DNA of 64,000 bases, from contig CP073694.1 in the NCBI GenBank assembly GCA_018228705.1, forward strand, positions 3,224,001-3,288,000, written 5' to 3'. Both the position numbers and the translations under genes were made by a program. Within the stretch, counting starts at the first letter, position 1, and every line of letters starts with the position of its first letter. Source of the DNA: Dysosmobacter sp. Marseille-Q4140 (lineage in GTDB: Bacteria; Bacillota; Clostridia; Oscillospirales; Oscillospiraceae). Shown one piece after another: positions 9,128-17,825 of this stretch. The notes under the pieces were generated by a model. It ran no database searches and had not been told where the DNA came from. It worked only from the letters and a program-made list of their open reading frames with translations.

Positions 9128-10684
9128 TCAGCCCAGTTCCGCCGGAGAAGCGGGGAGATCCCCGCGCGATTCCAGGGGCGTGGTCAGGTACAGCCGCAGC
9201 AGCTCCGCCCAGCCCCGCTCCGCGTCGGTGAAAACGCCGCCGGCCAGGGCAGCATCCAGCGTATCCAAAGCGTTTTCCAGATCCGCCGGGTACAGGTCCG
9301 CGTCGTAGGCAGTGAGGTGGAGGGCGCTGCTCTTTGCGGCCTCATCCGCGCCCTCTGCGGCCAGGGACTTGGAAAAGGTCACCGGGTCGGAGAAGAGGGC
9401 GCGGGAGAGGATGCGGCAGTAGCCCTCCGTATAGGCTCCGTCCAGCCCCTGGGCGGTGCAGCCCATCTGTACCCACAGGATCTCGGCGGAGGAGTAGGGA
9501 GCCTGGTCCTCCAGCCAGGTCATGAGGCCGAAGATGGCGTCGTCCGGATTTTCTGCGCTGCCCATCTGCCGCAGTTCGCCCCAGTCCATGTCCGGCAGCA
9601 GGCTGAATACGTCCCGCCGGCAGGCGTACCGCTCCTCAGCGGAGAGATTGCTGTCGGTCACCAGCCGGTTCCAGGCGATGTAGACCCTCCGGGTGTCACT
9701 GATCTCCTCCCGCTCCGGCTCCTGCCGCGCTGAGAAGTCCGGCTCGCCGTTCACCAGGGGGAAGCGGGTCACGTTGTTGGGGGCGTAGGCCGTATTCCCG
9801 GCGTCCAACATATGCTCCAGCTTGATGCCCGCCACCAGCCCGTCCCGTATATAGAGGCACAGGCTCTGTCCGAAGGTCTCCGGCGTCTGGAAGGCGTAAT
9901 AGTAGTCGTGCTTCACCAGGGTGTAGCCGCCCTGCTCCTTGAGGCAGTAGACCAGCTCGTCGCCGTAGGAGCGCAGGACATCCTCCTTGGTATCGCCCAC
10001 GCCGATGCCCCGGGGCGTGGTGTACCCCGGCACCATGGTGGCGATCTTCGTGATGAATTCCCGCTCCGGCGTTTCCGGGTCCAGCTCCGGGGCATAGCCG
10101 GTGTGGAGGTATTCCAGCCGGACGGCGCCGCAGTCCGCCCGGTGGAGGGTGGAGAGGGAGTCGTCCGTATCCAGGACTTCCTCCGGCTCCGTCAGCACCA
10201 GGGAGGTGCCGAAGGGGAAGAAGTCCTCCTGCTCACCCAGGGACAGGTATTCATACCACTCCTGATGTCCCAGCCGGGGGACCTGCCAGGTGAGATAGAA
10301 CGCCGAGTCCACCGGCTCCGGGATGTCGCTGACCTGCCCCGCCGTGGAGCGGAGGCCCAGGACGATCAGCGTCCCCGTCATGAAGACCAGCAGCACCAGG
10401 ACCAGCGCCACTCCGATCCACCAGCCCCGCCGCCGGGGCGGGGGAGGAGGCTCCGGCCCTCCGGCGGCCTCTGCCGGAGCGGGCGGCTCCGGCGTGGCGG
10501 TCAGCTCCGCCACGCTGACGCCGAATTCCCGGGCCAGGGCCAGCAAATTCTCCATATCCGGCGCGGCGGCGCCGGTCTCCCACTTGCTCACCGCCTGGCG
10601 GCTCACGCCCAGCCGGGCCCCCAGCTCCTCCTGGGAGATGCCCAGGGCCTTTCGGTACCCACTGATCCGCTGTCCCAGCGTCAT
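9128..10684 (-). CDS. Membrane-anchored XRE-family regulator with large extracytoplasmic domain
   Basis: A 518-residue protein with an N-terminal HTH of about 65 residues (LGISQEELGARLGVSRQAVS), a Pro/Glu-rich linker, one strong transmembrane segment near 98-122 (VALVLVLLVFMTGTLIVLG) and about 390 residues predicted outside. It is probably a one-component sensor that couples an external signal to DNA binding; the ligand is unknown. The start at 10684 is set by AAAGGAGG seven bases upstream; an ATG six bases earlier overlaps that site. It is convergent with engB and divergent from pyrH, so its own promoter must lie in 10685-10900. Confidence 0.8.
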   Translation of the reverse strand: MTLGQRISGYRKALGISQEELGARLGVSRQAVSKWETGAAAPDMENLLALAREFGVSVAELTATPEPPAPAEAAGGPEPPPPPRRRGWWIGVALVLVLLVFMTGTLIVLGLRSTAGQVSDIPEPVDSAFYLTWQVPRLGHQEWYEYLSLGEQEDFFPFGTSLVLTEPEEVLDTDDSLSTLHRADCGAVRLEYLHTGYAPELDPETPEREFITKIATMVPGYTTPRGIGVGDTKEDVLRSYGDELVYCLKEQGGYTLVKHDYYYAFQTPETFGQSLCLYIRDGLVAGIKLEHMLDAGNTAYAPNNVTRFPLVNGEPDFSARQEPEREEISDTRRVYIAWNRLVTDSNLSAEERYACRRDVFSLLPDMDWGELRQMGSAENPDDAIFGLMTWLEDQAPYSSAEILWVQMGCTAQGLDGAYTEGYCRILSRALFSDPVTFSKSLAAEGADEAAKSSALHLTAYDADLYPADLENALDTLDAALAGGVFTDAERGWAELLRLYLTTPLESRGDLPASPAELG

Positions 10685-10912
10685 GGACATTCCTCCTTTG
10701 CTGGTTCCAGGATAGCAGATTTCCGGGGAAAAGGCCACCACCCGGGTGTCGAATATCGGTTGCGGAGGGAAAAAATCCGGCCCCGGGCCGGAAAACCGCC
10801 TCCCGCCCCACGGGGGCGCGCTTGGTTCGGGACCAAGGGGCCGGCCCGGCGCTCCAGCTTTTTTCCGGGAAAAACTTCTCGTTCCCCCCTATGCAAACGG
10901 CGAAAAATACGG

Positions 10913-10918
10913 TAAAAT
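10913..10918 (+). promoter_or_regulatory. Candidate -10 for the pyrH operon
   Basis: TAAAAT about 43 bases before the pyrH start is the best -10 in this AT-rich stretch. The -35 region is poor. Between the divergent XRE start (10684) and here the DNA holds no gene; it contains GC-rich inverted repeats but nothing I could name. Confidence 0.35.
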
Positions 10919-10960
10919 ATAGCCGTTATCATGGACTGCAAGCAGAGGGAGGATTTTACC

Positions 10961-11677
10961 ATGGCAAAGCCTGTTTACAAGCGGGTGCTGCTGAAGGTCA
11001 GCGGCGAGGCCCTGGCCGGCGACAAGCACTCCGGCCTGGATTTTGAGGTCATCAGCCAGGTCTGCGATATTCTCAAGGAGTGCCTGGACATGGGCGTCCA
11101 GGTGGGTCTGGTCATCGGCGGCGGCAACTTCTGGCGGGGCGCCAAGAACAGCGGCGGCAAGATGGAGCGCACCCGGGCCGACCACATGGGCATGCTGGCC
11201 ACGGTGATGAACTGCCTGGCCGTGGCGGATGTGTGCGAGCAGAAGGGCATCCCCGTCCGGGTCCAGACCGCCATCGAGATGCGGGCCATCGCCGAGCCCT
11301 ACATCCGCTCCCGGGCCATCCGGCACCTGGAGAAGGGGAGAGTGGTGATCTTCGGCGCCGGCACCGGCAACCCCTTCTTCTCCACGGACACCGCGGCGGT
11401 GCTGCGGGCGGCGGAGATCGGGGCCGACGTGATTTTGCTGGCCAAGAACGTGGACGGCGTGTACAACGCCGACCCGGTGAAGGACCCCACCGCCGTGAAG
11501 TACGACTCCATCAGCTACGACGACGTGCTGGCCCAGCACCTGATGGTGATGGACTCCACCGCCACGTCCCTCTCCATGGACAACCACATCCCGGTGCTGC
11601 TCTTCGCCCTGAAGGACCCCCGGAACATCATCCGGGCTCTGTGCGGAGAGAACGTGGGCACCATCGTGAAGGAATGA
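10961..11677 (+). CDS. pyrH: Uridylate kinase
   Basis: A 238-residue hexameric UMP kinase of the amino-acid-kinase fold that phosphorylates UMP to UDP with ATP. Seen: [12 protein letters not shown] at the N-terminus, the glycine-rich GGGNFWRG loop near residue 54, [10 protein letters not shown] and the DADPVKDP-like segment [15 protein letters not shown] precedes the ATG at 10961; the extra ten residues upstream are unlikely. It opens the long pyrH-frr-uppS-cdsA-dxr-rseP-ispG-polC cluster found in clostridia. Confidence 0.96.
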   Translation: MAKPVYKRVLLKVSGEALAGDKHSGLDFEVISQVCDILKECLDMGVQVGLVIGGGNFWRGAKNSGGKMERTRADHMGMLATVMNCLAVADVCEQKGIPVRVQTAIEMRAIAEPYIRSRAIRHLEKGRVVIFGAGTGNPFFSTDTAAVLRAAEIGADVILLAKNVDGVYNADPVKDPTAVKYDSISYDDVLAQHLMVMDSTATSLSMDNHIPVLLFALKDPRNIIRALCGENVGTIVKE

Positions 11678-11728
11678 CGCGGCGACGCCGCTGCCCCAAG
11701 TTTTCGACATGAAAGGAAGGAACACAGG

Positions 11729-12286
11729 ATGTTGAAGGACGAATACAAGAAGTACGAGGACAAGATGCAAAAGAGCATCGACTCTGTGGCTGCCGACTTC
11801 GCCTCCGTGCGGGCGGGCCGGGCCAACGCCGCCGTGCTGGACCGGATCATGGTGGACTACTACGGCAGCCCCACCCCCATCCAGCAGATCGCGGCCATCT
11901 CCACCCCGGACCCCCGGACGCTGCTGATCCAGCCCTGGGACACCAGCGCCGTCAAGTCCATTGAGAAGGCCATCCAGAACTCCGACCTGGGCATCAATCC
12001 CCAGAACGACGGCCGCAGCCTGCGCCTGAGCTTCCCCCAGCTGACCGAGGAGCGCCGCAAGGAGCTGGTCAAGCAGATCCGCAAGTACGCGGAAAACGGC
12101 AAGGTGGCCATCCGCAACATCCGCCGGGACGCCATGGACAACTTCAAGAAGCAGGAGAAGAAGGCGGAGATCACCGAGGATGAGATGAAGCAGGTGGAAA
12201 AGGACCTGCAGAAGCTCACCGACGACAGCTGCAAGAAGCTGGATGACCTGCTGACCAAGAAAGAGAAAGAATTGATGGCGGTCTGA
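11729..12286 (+). CDS. frr: Ribosome recycling factor
   Basis: A 185-residue factor that, with EF-G, splits post-termination ribosomes. The hallmark RAGRANAAVLDRI segment near residue 28 and the conserved VRNIRRDA-type motif (IRNIRRDAMD) near 130 are present, and length matches the family. Its TGA stop overlaps the uppS ATG by one base (TGATG), which implies translational coupling. Confidence 0.97.
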   Translation: MLKDEYKKYEDKMQKSIDSVAADFASVRAGRANAAVLDRIMVDYYGSPTPIQQIAAISTPDPRTLLIQPWDTSAVKSIEKAIQNSDLGINPQNDGRSLRLSFPQLTEERRKELVKQIRKYAENGKVAIRNIRRDAMDNFKKQEKKAEITEDEMKQVEKDLQKLTDDSCKKLDDLLTKKEKELMAV

Positions 12287-13059
12287 TGGCAGAACGTATG
12301 AGACAAAACGAGACAGGGCAGGCCGCCGGCCTGCCCTGTTCCAAGGAGATGGGGGTCCCCCGGCACATCGCCATCATCATGGACGGCAACGGCCGCTGGG
12401 CTACCCGCCGGGGCCTGCCCCGCACCGCCGGCCACAAGGCCGGGGCGGAGACCTTCCGCCGCATCGCCACCTACTGCAAGGAACTAGGTGTGCAGTATCT
12501 GACCGTCTACGCTTTCTCCACGGAGAACTGGAAACGCTCCGAGAGCGAGGTGGGCGCCATCATGCTGCTGCTGAAGAAGTATCTGCTGGAGGCGGTGGAC
12601 ACCATGGAGCGGGACCACATCCGGCTCCACTTCTTCGGGGACATGACCCCCATCGCCCCGGAGCTGCGGGCCCTGGCCCGGGAGACCGACGAGATCACCG
12701 AGCACCTGTCCAGGGATGATTTCCAGGCCAACGTCTGCCTCAACTACGGCGGCCGGGACGAGATCCTCCGGGCGGCGCGGCGCTTTGCCGCGGAGTGCGC
12801 GGCGGGGGAGAAGCGGCCTGAGGACCTGGACGAGGCGCTGTTCTCCTCCTATCTGGACTCCGCCGGCATCCCGGACCCGGAGCTCATCATCCGGCCCAGC
12901 GGGGAGCAGCGGCTTTCGAACTTCCTGCTCTGGCAGTGCGCCTACGCGGAGTTCTACTACACCGACACCCTCTGGCCGGACTTTGACGAGGCGGAGCTGG
13001 ACCGGGCCATCGCGGCCTATCAAAGCCGCGACAGACGATTTGGAGGCGTGAAAAAATGA
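12286..13059 (+). CDS. uppS: Isoprenyl transferase (undecaprenyl diphosphate synthase)
   Basis: A 257-residue cis-prenyltransferase that makes undecaprenyl diphosphate, the lipid carrier for cell-wall precursors. The substrate-binding motif IAIIMDGNGRWA is near residue 28 and the C-terminal GEQRLSNFLLWQ ... WPDF block near 205. An N-terminal extension of about 20 residues precedes the core; an internal ATG at residue 22 (MGVPRHIAI) is possible, but the start overlapping the frr stop is favoured by coupling. It also overlaps cdsA by four bases. Confidence 0.94.
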   Translation: MAERMRQNETGQAAGLPCSKEMGVPRHIAIIMDGNGRWATRRGLPRTAGHKAGAETFRRIATYCKELGVQYLTVYAFSTENWKRSESEVGAIMLLLKKYLLEAVDTMERDHIRLHFFGDMTPIAPELRALARETDEITEHLSRDDFQANVCLNYGGRDEILRAARRFAAECAAGEKRPEDLDEALFSSYLDSAGIPDPELIIRPSGEQRLSNFLLWQCAYAEFYYTDTLWPDFDEAELDRAIAAYQSRDRRFGGVKK

Positions 13060-13931
13060 GTTCTCTGAAAGCGCGGGTCCTGGTGGCCGTGGTGGGCATC
13101 CCCTTTTTGCTGCTGGTGCTGGGCTGGGCCCCGGACTGGGCGACCATGGTGCTGCTGGCCCTGATGTGCGCCGTCGGCGCCTGGGAGCTGATGCACGCCG
13201 TGGCCGCTGAGGCGGGGAAGCCCCTGCTCCCGCTGACGGTGCTGGCGGCGGTGCTGGTGCCGGTGTGTGTGTACGGGGAGCTGACCATCCGGTATGCGAA
13301 GCTGACCGCCCTGCCGGTCCTGCCCCTGACGGGGCTGCTGGGGGCGGTGCTGGTGCTGGCGCTGTTCGTAGTGGCCATCCTCCGGTACGACAGGGAGCGG
13401 CCCGTGCCCTTTGCCGTCCTGACCGCCGCGGTGTTTGCCGGGCTGGTGTTCCCGCTGATGCTCAGCTGCCTGCTGCGGCTGCGGATGGCATACGGCAGCG
13501 AGGGCGGAGAGATCGTCGGCCGGATCATGGTCTTTCTGCCCCTTTGCGTCTCCTTTGGCAGCGATACCCTGGCCTACTTTGTGGGCTGCACCCTGGGTAA
13601 ACACAGGCTGTCCCCCCGTGTCAGCCCCAAGAAAAGCGTGGAGGGCGCCGTGGGCGGACTGATCGGCGGCGTGCTGGGCACGCTGCTGCTGACCTGGATC
13701 GGCGCGCATATCATCACCGACGCGTTCATGGGCCCCCGGGAGATCCTGTTTTTCGGCCTGGTGGGCAGCGCCGTCAGCCAGATCGGGGACCTGAGCTTCT
13801 CCGTCATCAAGCGGGAGTTCGGCGTCAAGGACTACGGCCATCTGCTGCCGGGCCACGGCGGCATCCTGGACCGGTTCGACAGCGTGACCTTCGCGGCGCC
13901 CTTCGTGTGGCTGCTGTTACAGCTGCTCTGA
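13056..13931 (+). CDS. cdsA: Phosphatidate cytidylyltransferase
   Basis: A 291-residue polytopic membrane enzyme that makes CDP-diacylglycerol, the branch point for phospholipids. About eight hydrophobic segments span residues 5-290. The signature in SVIKREFGVKDYGHLLPGHG and the following GGILDRFDS match the CdsA family. Its ATG overlaps the uppS stop (ATGA), as expected for coupled membrane-lipid genes. Confidence 0.94.
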   Translation: MSSLKARVLVAVVGIPFLLLVLGWAPDWATMVLLALMCAVGAWELMHAVAAEAGKPLLPLTVLAAVLVPVCVYGELTIRYAKLTALPVLPLTGLLGAVLVLALFVVAILRYDRERPVPFAVLTAAVFAGLVFPLMLSCLLRLRMAYGSEGGEIVGRIMVFLPLCVSFGSDTLAYFVGCTLGKHRLSPRVSPKKSVEGAVGGLIGGVLGTLLLTWIGAHIITDAFMGPREILFFGLVGSAVSQIGDLSFSVIKREFGVKDYGHLLPGHGGILDRFDSVTFAAPFVWLLLQLL

Positions 13932-13980
13932 GGGACGCTTTGCGGATTTTAGGATTGTTTTCAGCATTGAGGAATAGACT

Positions 13981-15126
13981 ATGAGCAAAACGATTTCCAT
14001 TTTGGGCTCCACCGGTTCCATCGGCCGCCAGACATTGGACGTGGCGGAGCAGATGGGCCTGCGGCTGGCGGCCATCACCGCCCGGTCCAGCGTGGACCGG
14101 GTGGAGGAGCAGGTGCGGAAATTCCGTCCGTCCCTGGCGGTCCTCACCGATGAGGCCGCCGCCAGGGATCTGGCCGTGCGGCTGGCGGACACCGGTACGA
14201 AGGTGATCGGCGGTCCGGAGGGATTGCTGGAGGCCGCCGTGCTGCCGGAGGCGGACACGGTGGTCACCGCCGTGGTGGGCATGGTGGGCCTGAAGCCGAC
14301 CCTGGCCGCCATTGAGGCGAAAAAGCGCATCGCTCTTGCCAACAAGGAGACCCTGGTCTGCGCCGGGCAGCTGGTCATGGACGCGGCGGACCGCTTTGGG
14401 GCGGAGATCGTGCCGGTGGACAGCGAGCACTCCGCCATCTTCCAGTGCGTTCAGGGCTGCCGCGACCGCCGGGAGATCCGGCGGCTGATTTTGACCTGCT
14501 CCGGCGGGCCTTTCTACGGCATGACCAGGGAAGAGGCGGGTCGGATGACCCGGGCGGACGCCCTGCGCCACCCCAACTGGACCATGGGCCCCAAGATCAC
14601 CGTGGACTGCGCCACGCTGATGAACAAGGGCCTGGAGGTCATCGAGGCCATGCGTCTGTACCGCCTGCCCCTCTCCCAGGTGTCGGTGGTGATCCACCGC
14701 CAGTCCATTGTCCACTCCCTGGTGGAGTACCGGGACGGCGCCGTGCTGGCCCAGCTGGGCACGCCGGATATGCGCCTGCCCATCCGCTACGCCATGACGT
14801 ATCCCAACCGGGGCGAGAGCCCGGCGGAGCCCCTGGACCTGCTGACCTGCCCGCCGCTGACCTTCGCCCAGCCGGACCGGGAGGTGTTCCCCTGCCTTTC
14901 GCTGGCGGAGGAGGCCGCGGAGGCGGGCGGCACCGCCTGCGCCGTGCTGAACGCCGCCAACGAGGCGGCGGTGGAGCTGTTCCTGGCGGAGAAGATCGGC
15001 TTTTACGACATTCCCCGCCTGGTGGCCCTGGCCCGGGAACAGGTGGACGTGCGGCAGGACCCGGCCCTGGAGGATATCCTGGCGGCAGACGCTGCCGCAA
15101 GGGACGTGGTCCGGGCACGATTTTAA
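13981..15126 (+). CDS. dxr: 1-deoxy-D-xylulose 5-phosphate reductoisomerase
   Basis: A 381-residue NADPH-dependent enzyme making 2-C-methyl-D-erythritol 4-phosphate in the non-mevalonate isoprenoid pathway. The nucleotide-binding ILGSTGSIGRQTLD motif opens the protein, with NKETLVCAG, the metal-binding DSEHSAIFQ near 145 and the substrate loop MGPKITVDCATLMNKGLE near 200. With uppS and ispG nearby, the operon supplies and consumes isopentenyl diphosphate. Confidence 0.96.
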   Translation: MSKTISILGSTGSIGRQTLDVAEQMGLRLAAITARSSVDRVEEQVRKFRPSLAVLTDEAAARDLAVRLADTGTKVIGGPEGLLEAAVLPEADTVVTAVVGMVGLKPTLAAIEAKKRIALANKETLVCAGQLVMDAADRFGAEIVPVDSEHSAIFQCVQGCRDRREIRRLILTCSGGPFYGMTREEAGRMTRADALRHPNWTMGPKITVDCATLMNKGLEVIEAMRLYRLPLSQVSVVIHRQSIVHSLVEYRDGAVLAQLGTPDMRLPIRYAMTYPNRGESPAEPLDLLTCPPLTFAQPDREVFPCLSLAEEAAEAGGTACAVLNAANEAAVELFLAEKIGFYDIPRLVALAREQVDVRQDPALEDILAADAAARDVVRARF

Positions 15127-15146
15127 GAATTTGAGGAGCAACGCGC

Positions 15147-16211
15147 ATGATTTTGTATATCCTGGCGGCCATTTTGATCTTCGGCGTGCTGATCGCCGTC
15201 CATGAGTTCGGCCATTTTATCACCGCCAAGCTCTGCGGCGTGCGGGTCAACGAGTTCTCCATCGGCATGGGGCCCCAGATCTGGGGCCGCACGGTGGGGG
15301 AGACGGAGTACTCCCTGCGGGCGCTGCCCATCGGGGGCTTCTGCGCCATGGAGGGAGAGGACAGCACCTCTGACGACGAGCGGTCCCTGACCAGTCAGGG
15401 CTTCTGGAAGCAGGCGCTGATCTTCGCCGCCGGGTCCATCATGAATTTCCTGACGGGCCTTTTGATCGTGCTGATCCTGTACAGCGGCACCGCCGCCTTT
15501 TACACCACCCAGGTCCTGGACTTCGCGCCGGAGTTCCCCGCCCAGGGGGACGGCGGTCTCCAGCCCGGGGACCAGCTCTGGACCATCAACGGCGAGCGGG
15601 TGTATTTGTACAGCGACGTGAGCTTGCTGCTGAGCCTGGACGGCGACGGTCTGGTGGACATGGAGGTCCGCCGGGACGGGGAGGTGGTGGACCTGGGCCA
15701 GATCCCCCTGGCCTACGGCACCTACTCCGACGAAAACGGCGAGCCGTACCAGGGACTGGGCTGGACCATCGGTGTGGAAAAGGCCACCCTGGGCGCCAAG
15801 CTGCGCACCAGCTGGCTCAACACCATCGACTTTGTGCGGATCGTGCGGCTGAGCTTGCAGATGTTCTTTACCGGCGAGGCCGGGATGGAGGACCTCAGCG
15901 GCCCGGTGGGCATCGTCTCCGCCATCACCCAGGTGGGGTCGGAGTCTCCCACCCTCCGGGACGCGGTGGAGAACATCCTGTACTTCGCCGCCATGATCGC
16001 CGTGAACCTGGCGGTGATGAACCTGCTGCCCATTCCCGCCCTGGACGGGGGGAAGATCTTCTTTTTGATCGTGGACACCCTGGCCTTCCGCCTGTTCCGG
16101 AAGAAGATCCCGGAGAAGTACGAGATGGCCGTCAATACCGCGGGCTTCGTGGTGCTGATGGGCTTCATGGCGGTGGTCACCTTCCAGGATGTGTTCAAGC
16201 TGATCCGGTGA
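15147..16211 (+). CDS. rseP: Site-2 intramembrane metalloprotease (RseP/RasP family)
   Basis: A 354-residue M50 zinc protease that cleaves substrates such as anti-sigma factors inside the membrane. The HEFGH zinc motif is at residues 19-23 in the first transmembrane helix, a PDZ domain occupies roughly 110-200, and the third ligand motif lies in LLPIPALDGGK near 295, followed by C-terminal transmembrane helices. The dxr-rseP-ispG order is a standard clostridial arrangement. Confidence 0.94.
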   Translation: MILYILAAILIFGVLIAVHEFGHFITAKLCGVRVNEFSIGMGPQIWGRTVGETEYSLRALPIGGFCAMEGEDSTSDDERSLTSQGFWKQALIFAAGSIMNFLTGLLIVLILYSGTAAFYTTQVLDFAPEFPAQGDGGLQPGDQLWTINGERVYLYSDVSLLLSLDGDGLVDMEVRRDGEVVDLGQIPLAYGTYSDENGEPYQGLGWTIGVEKATLGAKLRTSWLNTIDFVRIVRLSLQMFFTGEAGMEDLSGPVGIVSAITQVGSESPTLRDAVENILYFAAMIAVNLAVMNLLPIPALDGGKIFFLIVDTLAFRLFRKKIPEKYEMAVNTAGFVVLMGFMAVVTFQDVFKLIR

Positions 16212-16224
16212 GGAGGCGGACGCC

Positions 16225-16743
16225 GTGACGGACTTTGTGCTGCGGCCCTGGGAGGAGGCGGACGCCGCCTCCCTGGTCCGCTGGGCCGACGACCCGGCCG
16301 TGGCTGCCAACCTCCGGGACGTGTTCCCCAGCCCCTACACCCCGGCGGACGCGGCGTGGTTCCTCCGGGACTGCATGGATCGGGAGGGCCGGGACCAGCT
16401 GTGCCGGGCCATCGCCCTCGGCGGCGAGGCCGTGGGCTGCGTCACCGTGACCCTCGGCACCGACGTGGGCCGGAGGAGCGCGGAGCTGGGCTACTGGCTG
16501 GGCCGGGCCTGGTGGGGACAGGGCATCATGACGGAGGCGGTGGGGCGGATGTGCCGCCTGGCCTTCTCCGTCTGGGACATCCTCCGCATCCAGGCGGAGG
16601 TGTTCGCCCCTAATACCGGCTCCCGCCGGGTGCTGGAAAAAGCCGGGTTCACCCTGGAGGGGACCCGGCGCGCTGCTGTGTACAAAAACGGGCAGGTGAC
16701 GGACGCCTGCGTCTACGCCTTGCTGAAGGAGGAACGGACATGA
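16225..16743 (+). CDS. GNAT-family N-acetyltransferase
   Basis: A 172-residue acetyltransferase of the RimJ/RimL-like GNAT group. The protein starts with FVLRPWEEADAASLVRW, has the YWLGRAWWGQGIMTEAV acetyl-CoA-binding block near residue 95 and ends with the NTGSRRVLEKAGF motif. The GTG start at 16225 is supported by GAGGAGG upstream. It overlaps the ispG ATG by four bases, so it is embedded in the isoprenoid operon. The acceptor (protein N-terminus, antibiotic or metabolite) is not predictable. Confidence 0.88.
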   Translation: MTDFVLRPWEEADAASLVRWADDPAVAANLRDVFPSPYTPADAAWFLRDCMDREGRDQLCRAIALGGEAVGCVTVTLGTDVGRRSAELGYWLGRAWWGQGIMTEAVGRMCRLAFSVWDILRIQAEVFAPNTGSRRVLEKAGFTLEGTRRAAVYKNGQVTDACVYALLKEERT

Positions 16744-17777
16744 CGAAACGACTGATGGTGGGCGCTGTGCCGGTGGGCGGCGGCGCCCCCGTTTCCATTC
16801 AGTCCATGTGCAACACCAAGACCGACGATGTGGACGCCACCGTGGCCCAGACCCTGGCCCTGGAGGCCGCCGGGTGCGAGATCATCCGGGTGGCCATCCC
16901 CGACCAGGCGGCGGCGGAGGCGGTGGACAAGATCAAGGAGCGCATCCACATCCCCCTGATCGCCGACATCCACTTCAACTACAAGTACGCCCTGGCGTGC
17001 GCCGAGCGGGGCATCGACGCCATCCGCATCAACCCCGGCAACATCGGCGGGGAGGACAAGGTCAAGGCCGTGGCGGACATGTGCCGCAGCAAGGGCATCC
17101 CCATCCGCATCGGCGTCAACGGCGGGTCTTTGGAAAAGGAGCTGCGGGCCAAGTACGGCGGCGTCACCGCCGAGGCGCTGGTGGAGAGCGCCATGGGCCA
17201 CGTGGCCCTTCTCAACAAGTTCGACTTCGACGATATCTGCATCTCCGTCAAGTGCTCCGACGTGCCGCTGACCATGGCGGCCTACCGGCTGCTCTCCGAG
17301 CGGACGGACTATCCCCTGCACCTGGGCGTCACCGAGGCGGGCACGCCCTCTATGGGGATGGTGAAGTCCGCCATGGGCATTGGCGGCCTGCTGTGCATGG
17401 GCATCGGGGACACCATCCGGGTGACGCTGACCGCCGACCCGGTGGAGGAGATCTATGCCGCCAAGAAGATCCTCAGGGCGGCGGGCCTGCGGAAGGAGGG
17501 CGTGAACCTGATCGCCTGTCCCACCTGCGGTCGCACCCGCATCGATCTGATCCCCATGGCCGAGGAGGTGGAGCGGCGGCTCATGAACTGCGAAAAGAAC
17601 ATCACCGTGGCGGTGATGGGCTGCGCCGTCAACGGCCCCGGCGAGGCCGCCGCCGCGGACATCGGCATCGCCGGCGGCAAGGGCGAGGGCCTGATCTTCC
17701 GGAAAGGGGAGATCCTTTACAAGGTCCCCCAGGAGCAGCTTGTGGACAAGCTGATGGAGGAGATCGAGAAGCTGTGA
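16740..17777 (+). CDS. ispG: 4-hydroxy-3-methylbut-2-enyl-diphosphate synthase (flavodoxin)
   Basis: A 345-residue iron-sulfur enzyme of the non-mevalonate pathway. The N-terminal TIM barrel contains SIQSMCNTKTDDV and ADIHFNYKYA; the C-terminal domain has the cluster cysteines in CPTCGRTR (near 259) and MGCAVNGPGEA (near 292). The compact length fits the bacterial two-domain form. The start overlaps the stop of the acetyltransferase gene. polC follows after 48 bases. Confidence 0.96.
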   Translation: MTKRLMVGAVPVGGGAPVSIQSMCNTKTDDVDATVAQTLALEAAGCEIIRVAIPDQAAAEAVDKIKERIHIPLIADIHFNYKYALACAERGIDAIRINPGNIGGEDKVKAVADMCRSKGIPIRIGVNGGSLEKELRAKYGGVTAEALVESAMGHVALLNKFDFDDICISVKCSDVPLTMAAYRLLSERTDYPLHLGVTEAGTPSMGMVKSAMGIGGLLCMGIGDTIRVTLTADPVEEIYAAKKILRAAGLRKEGVNLIACPTCGRTRIDLIPMAEEVERRLMNCEKNITVAVMGCAVNGPGEAAAADIGIAGGKGEGLIFRKGEILYKVPQEQLVDKLMEEIEKL

Positions 17778-17825
17778 CCGGGCCATGGAGGCCCGTTTGA
17801 GAGAACGCGTACAAGAGAGGCAAGC

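Noticed and set aside
9128..10684. The XRE membrane regulator as part of a mobile element
   Set aside because: It is flanked directly by engB and pyrH with no integrase, repeats or change in base use, so it is treated as a chromosomal gene.
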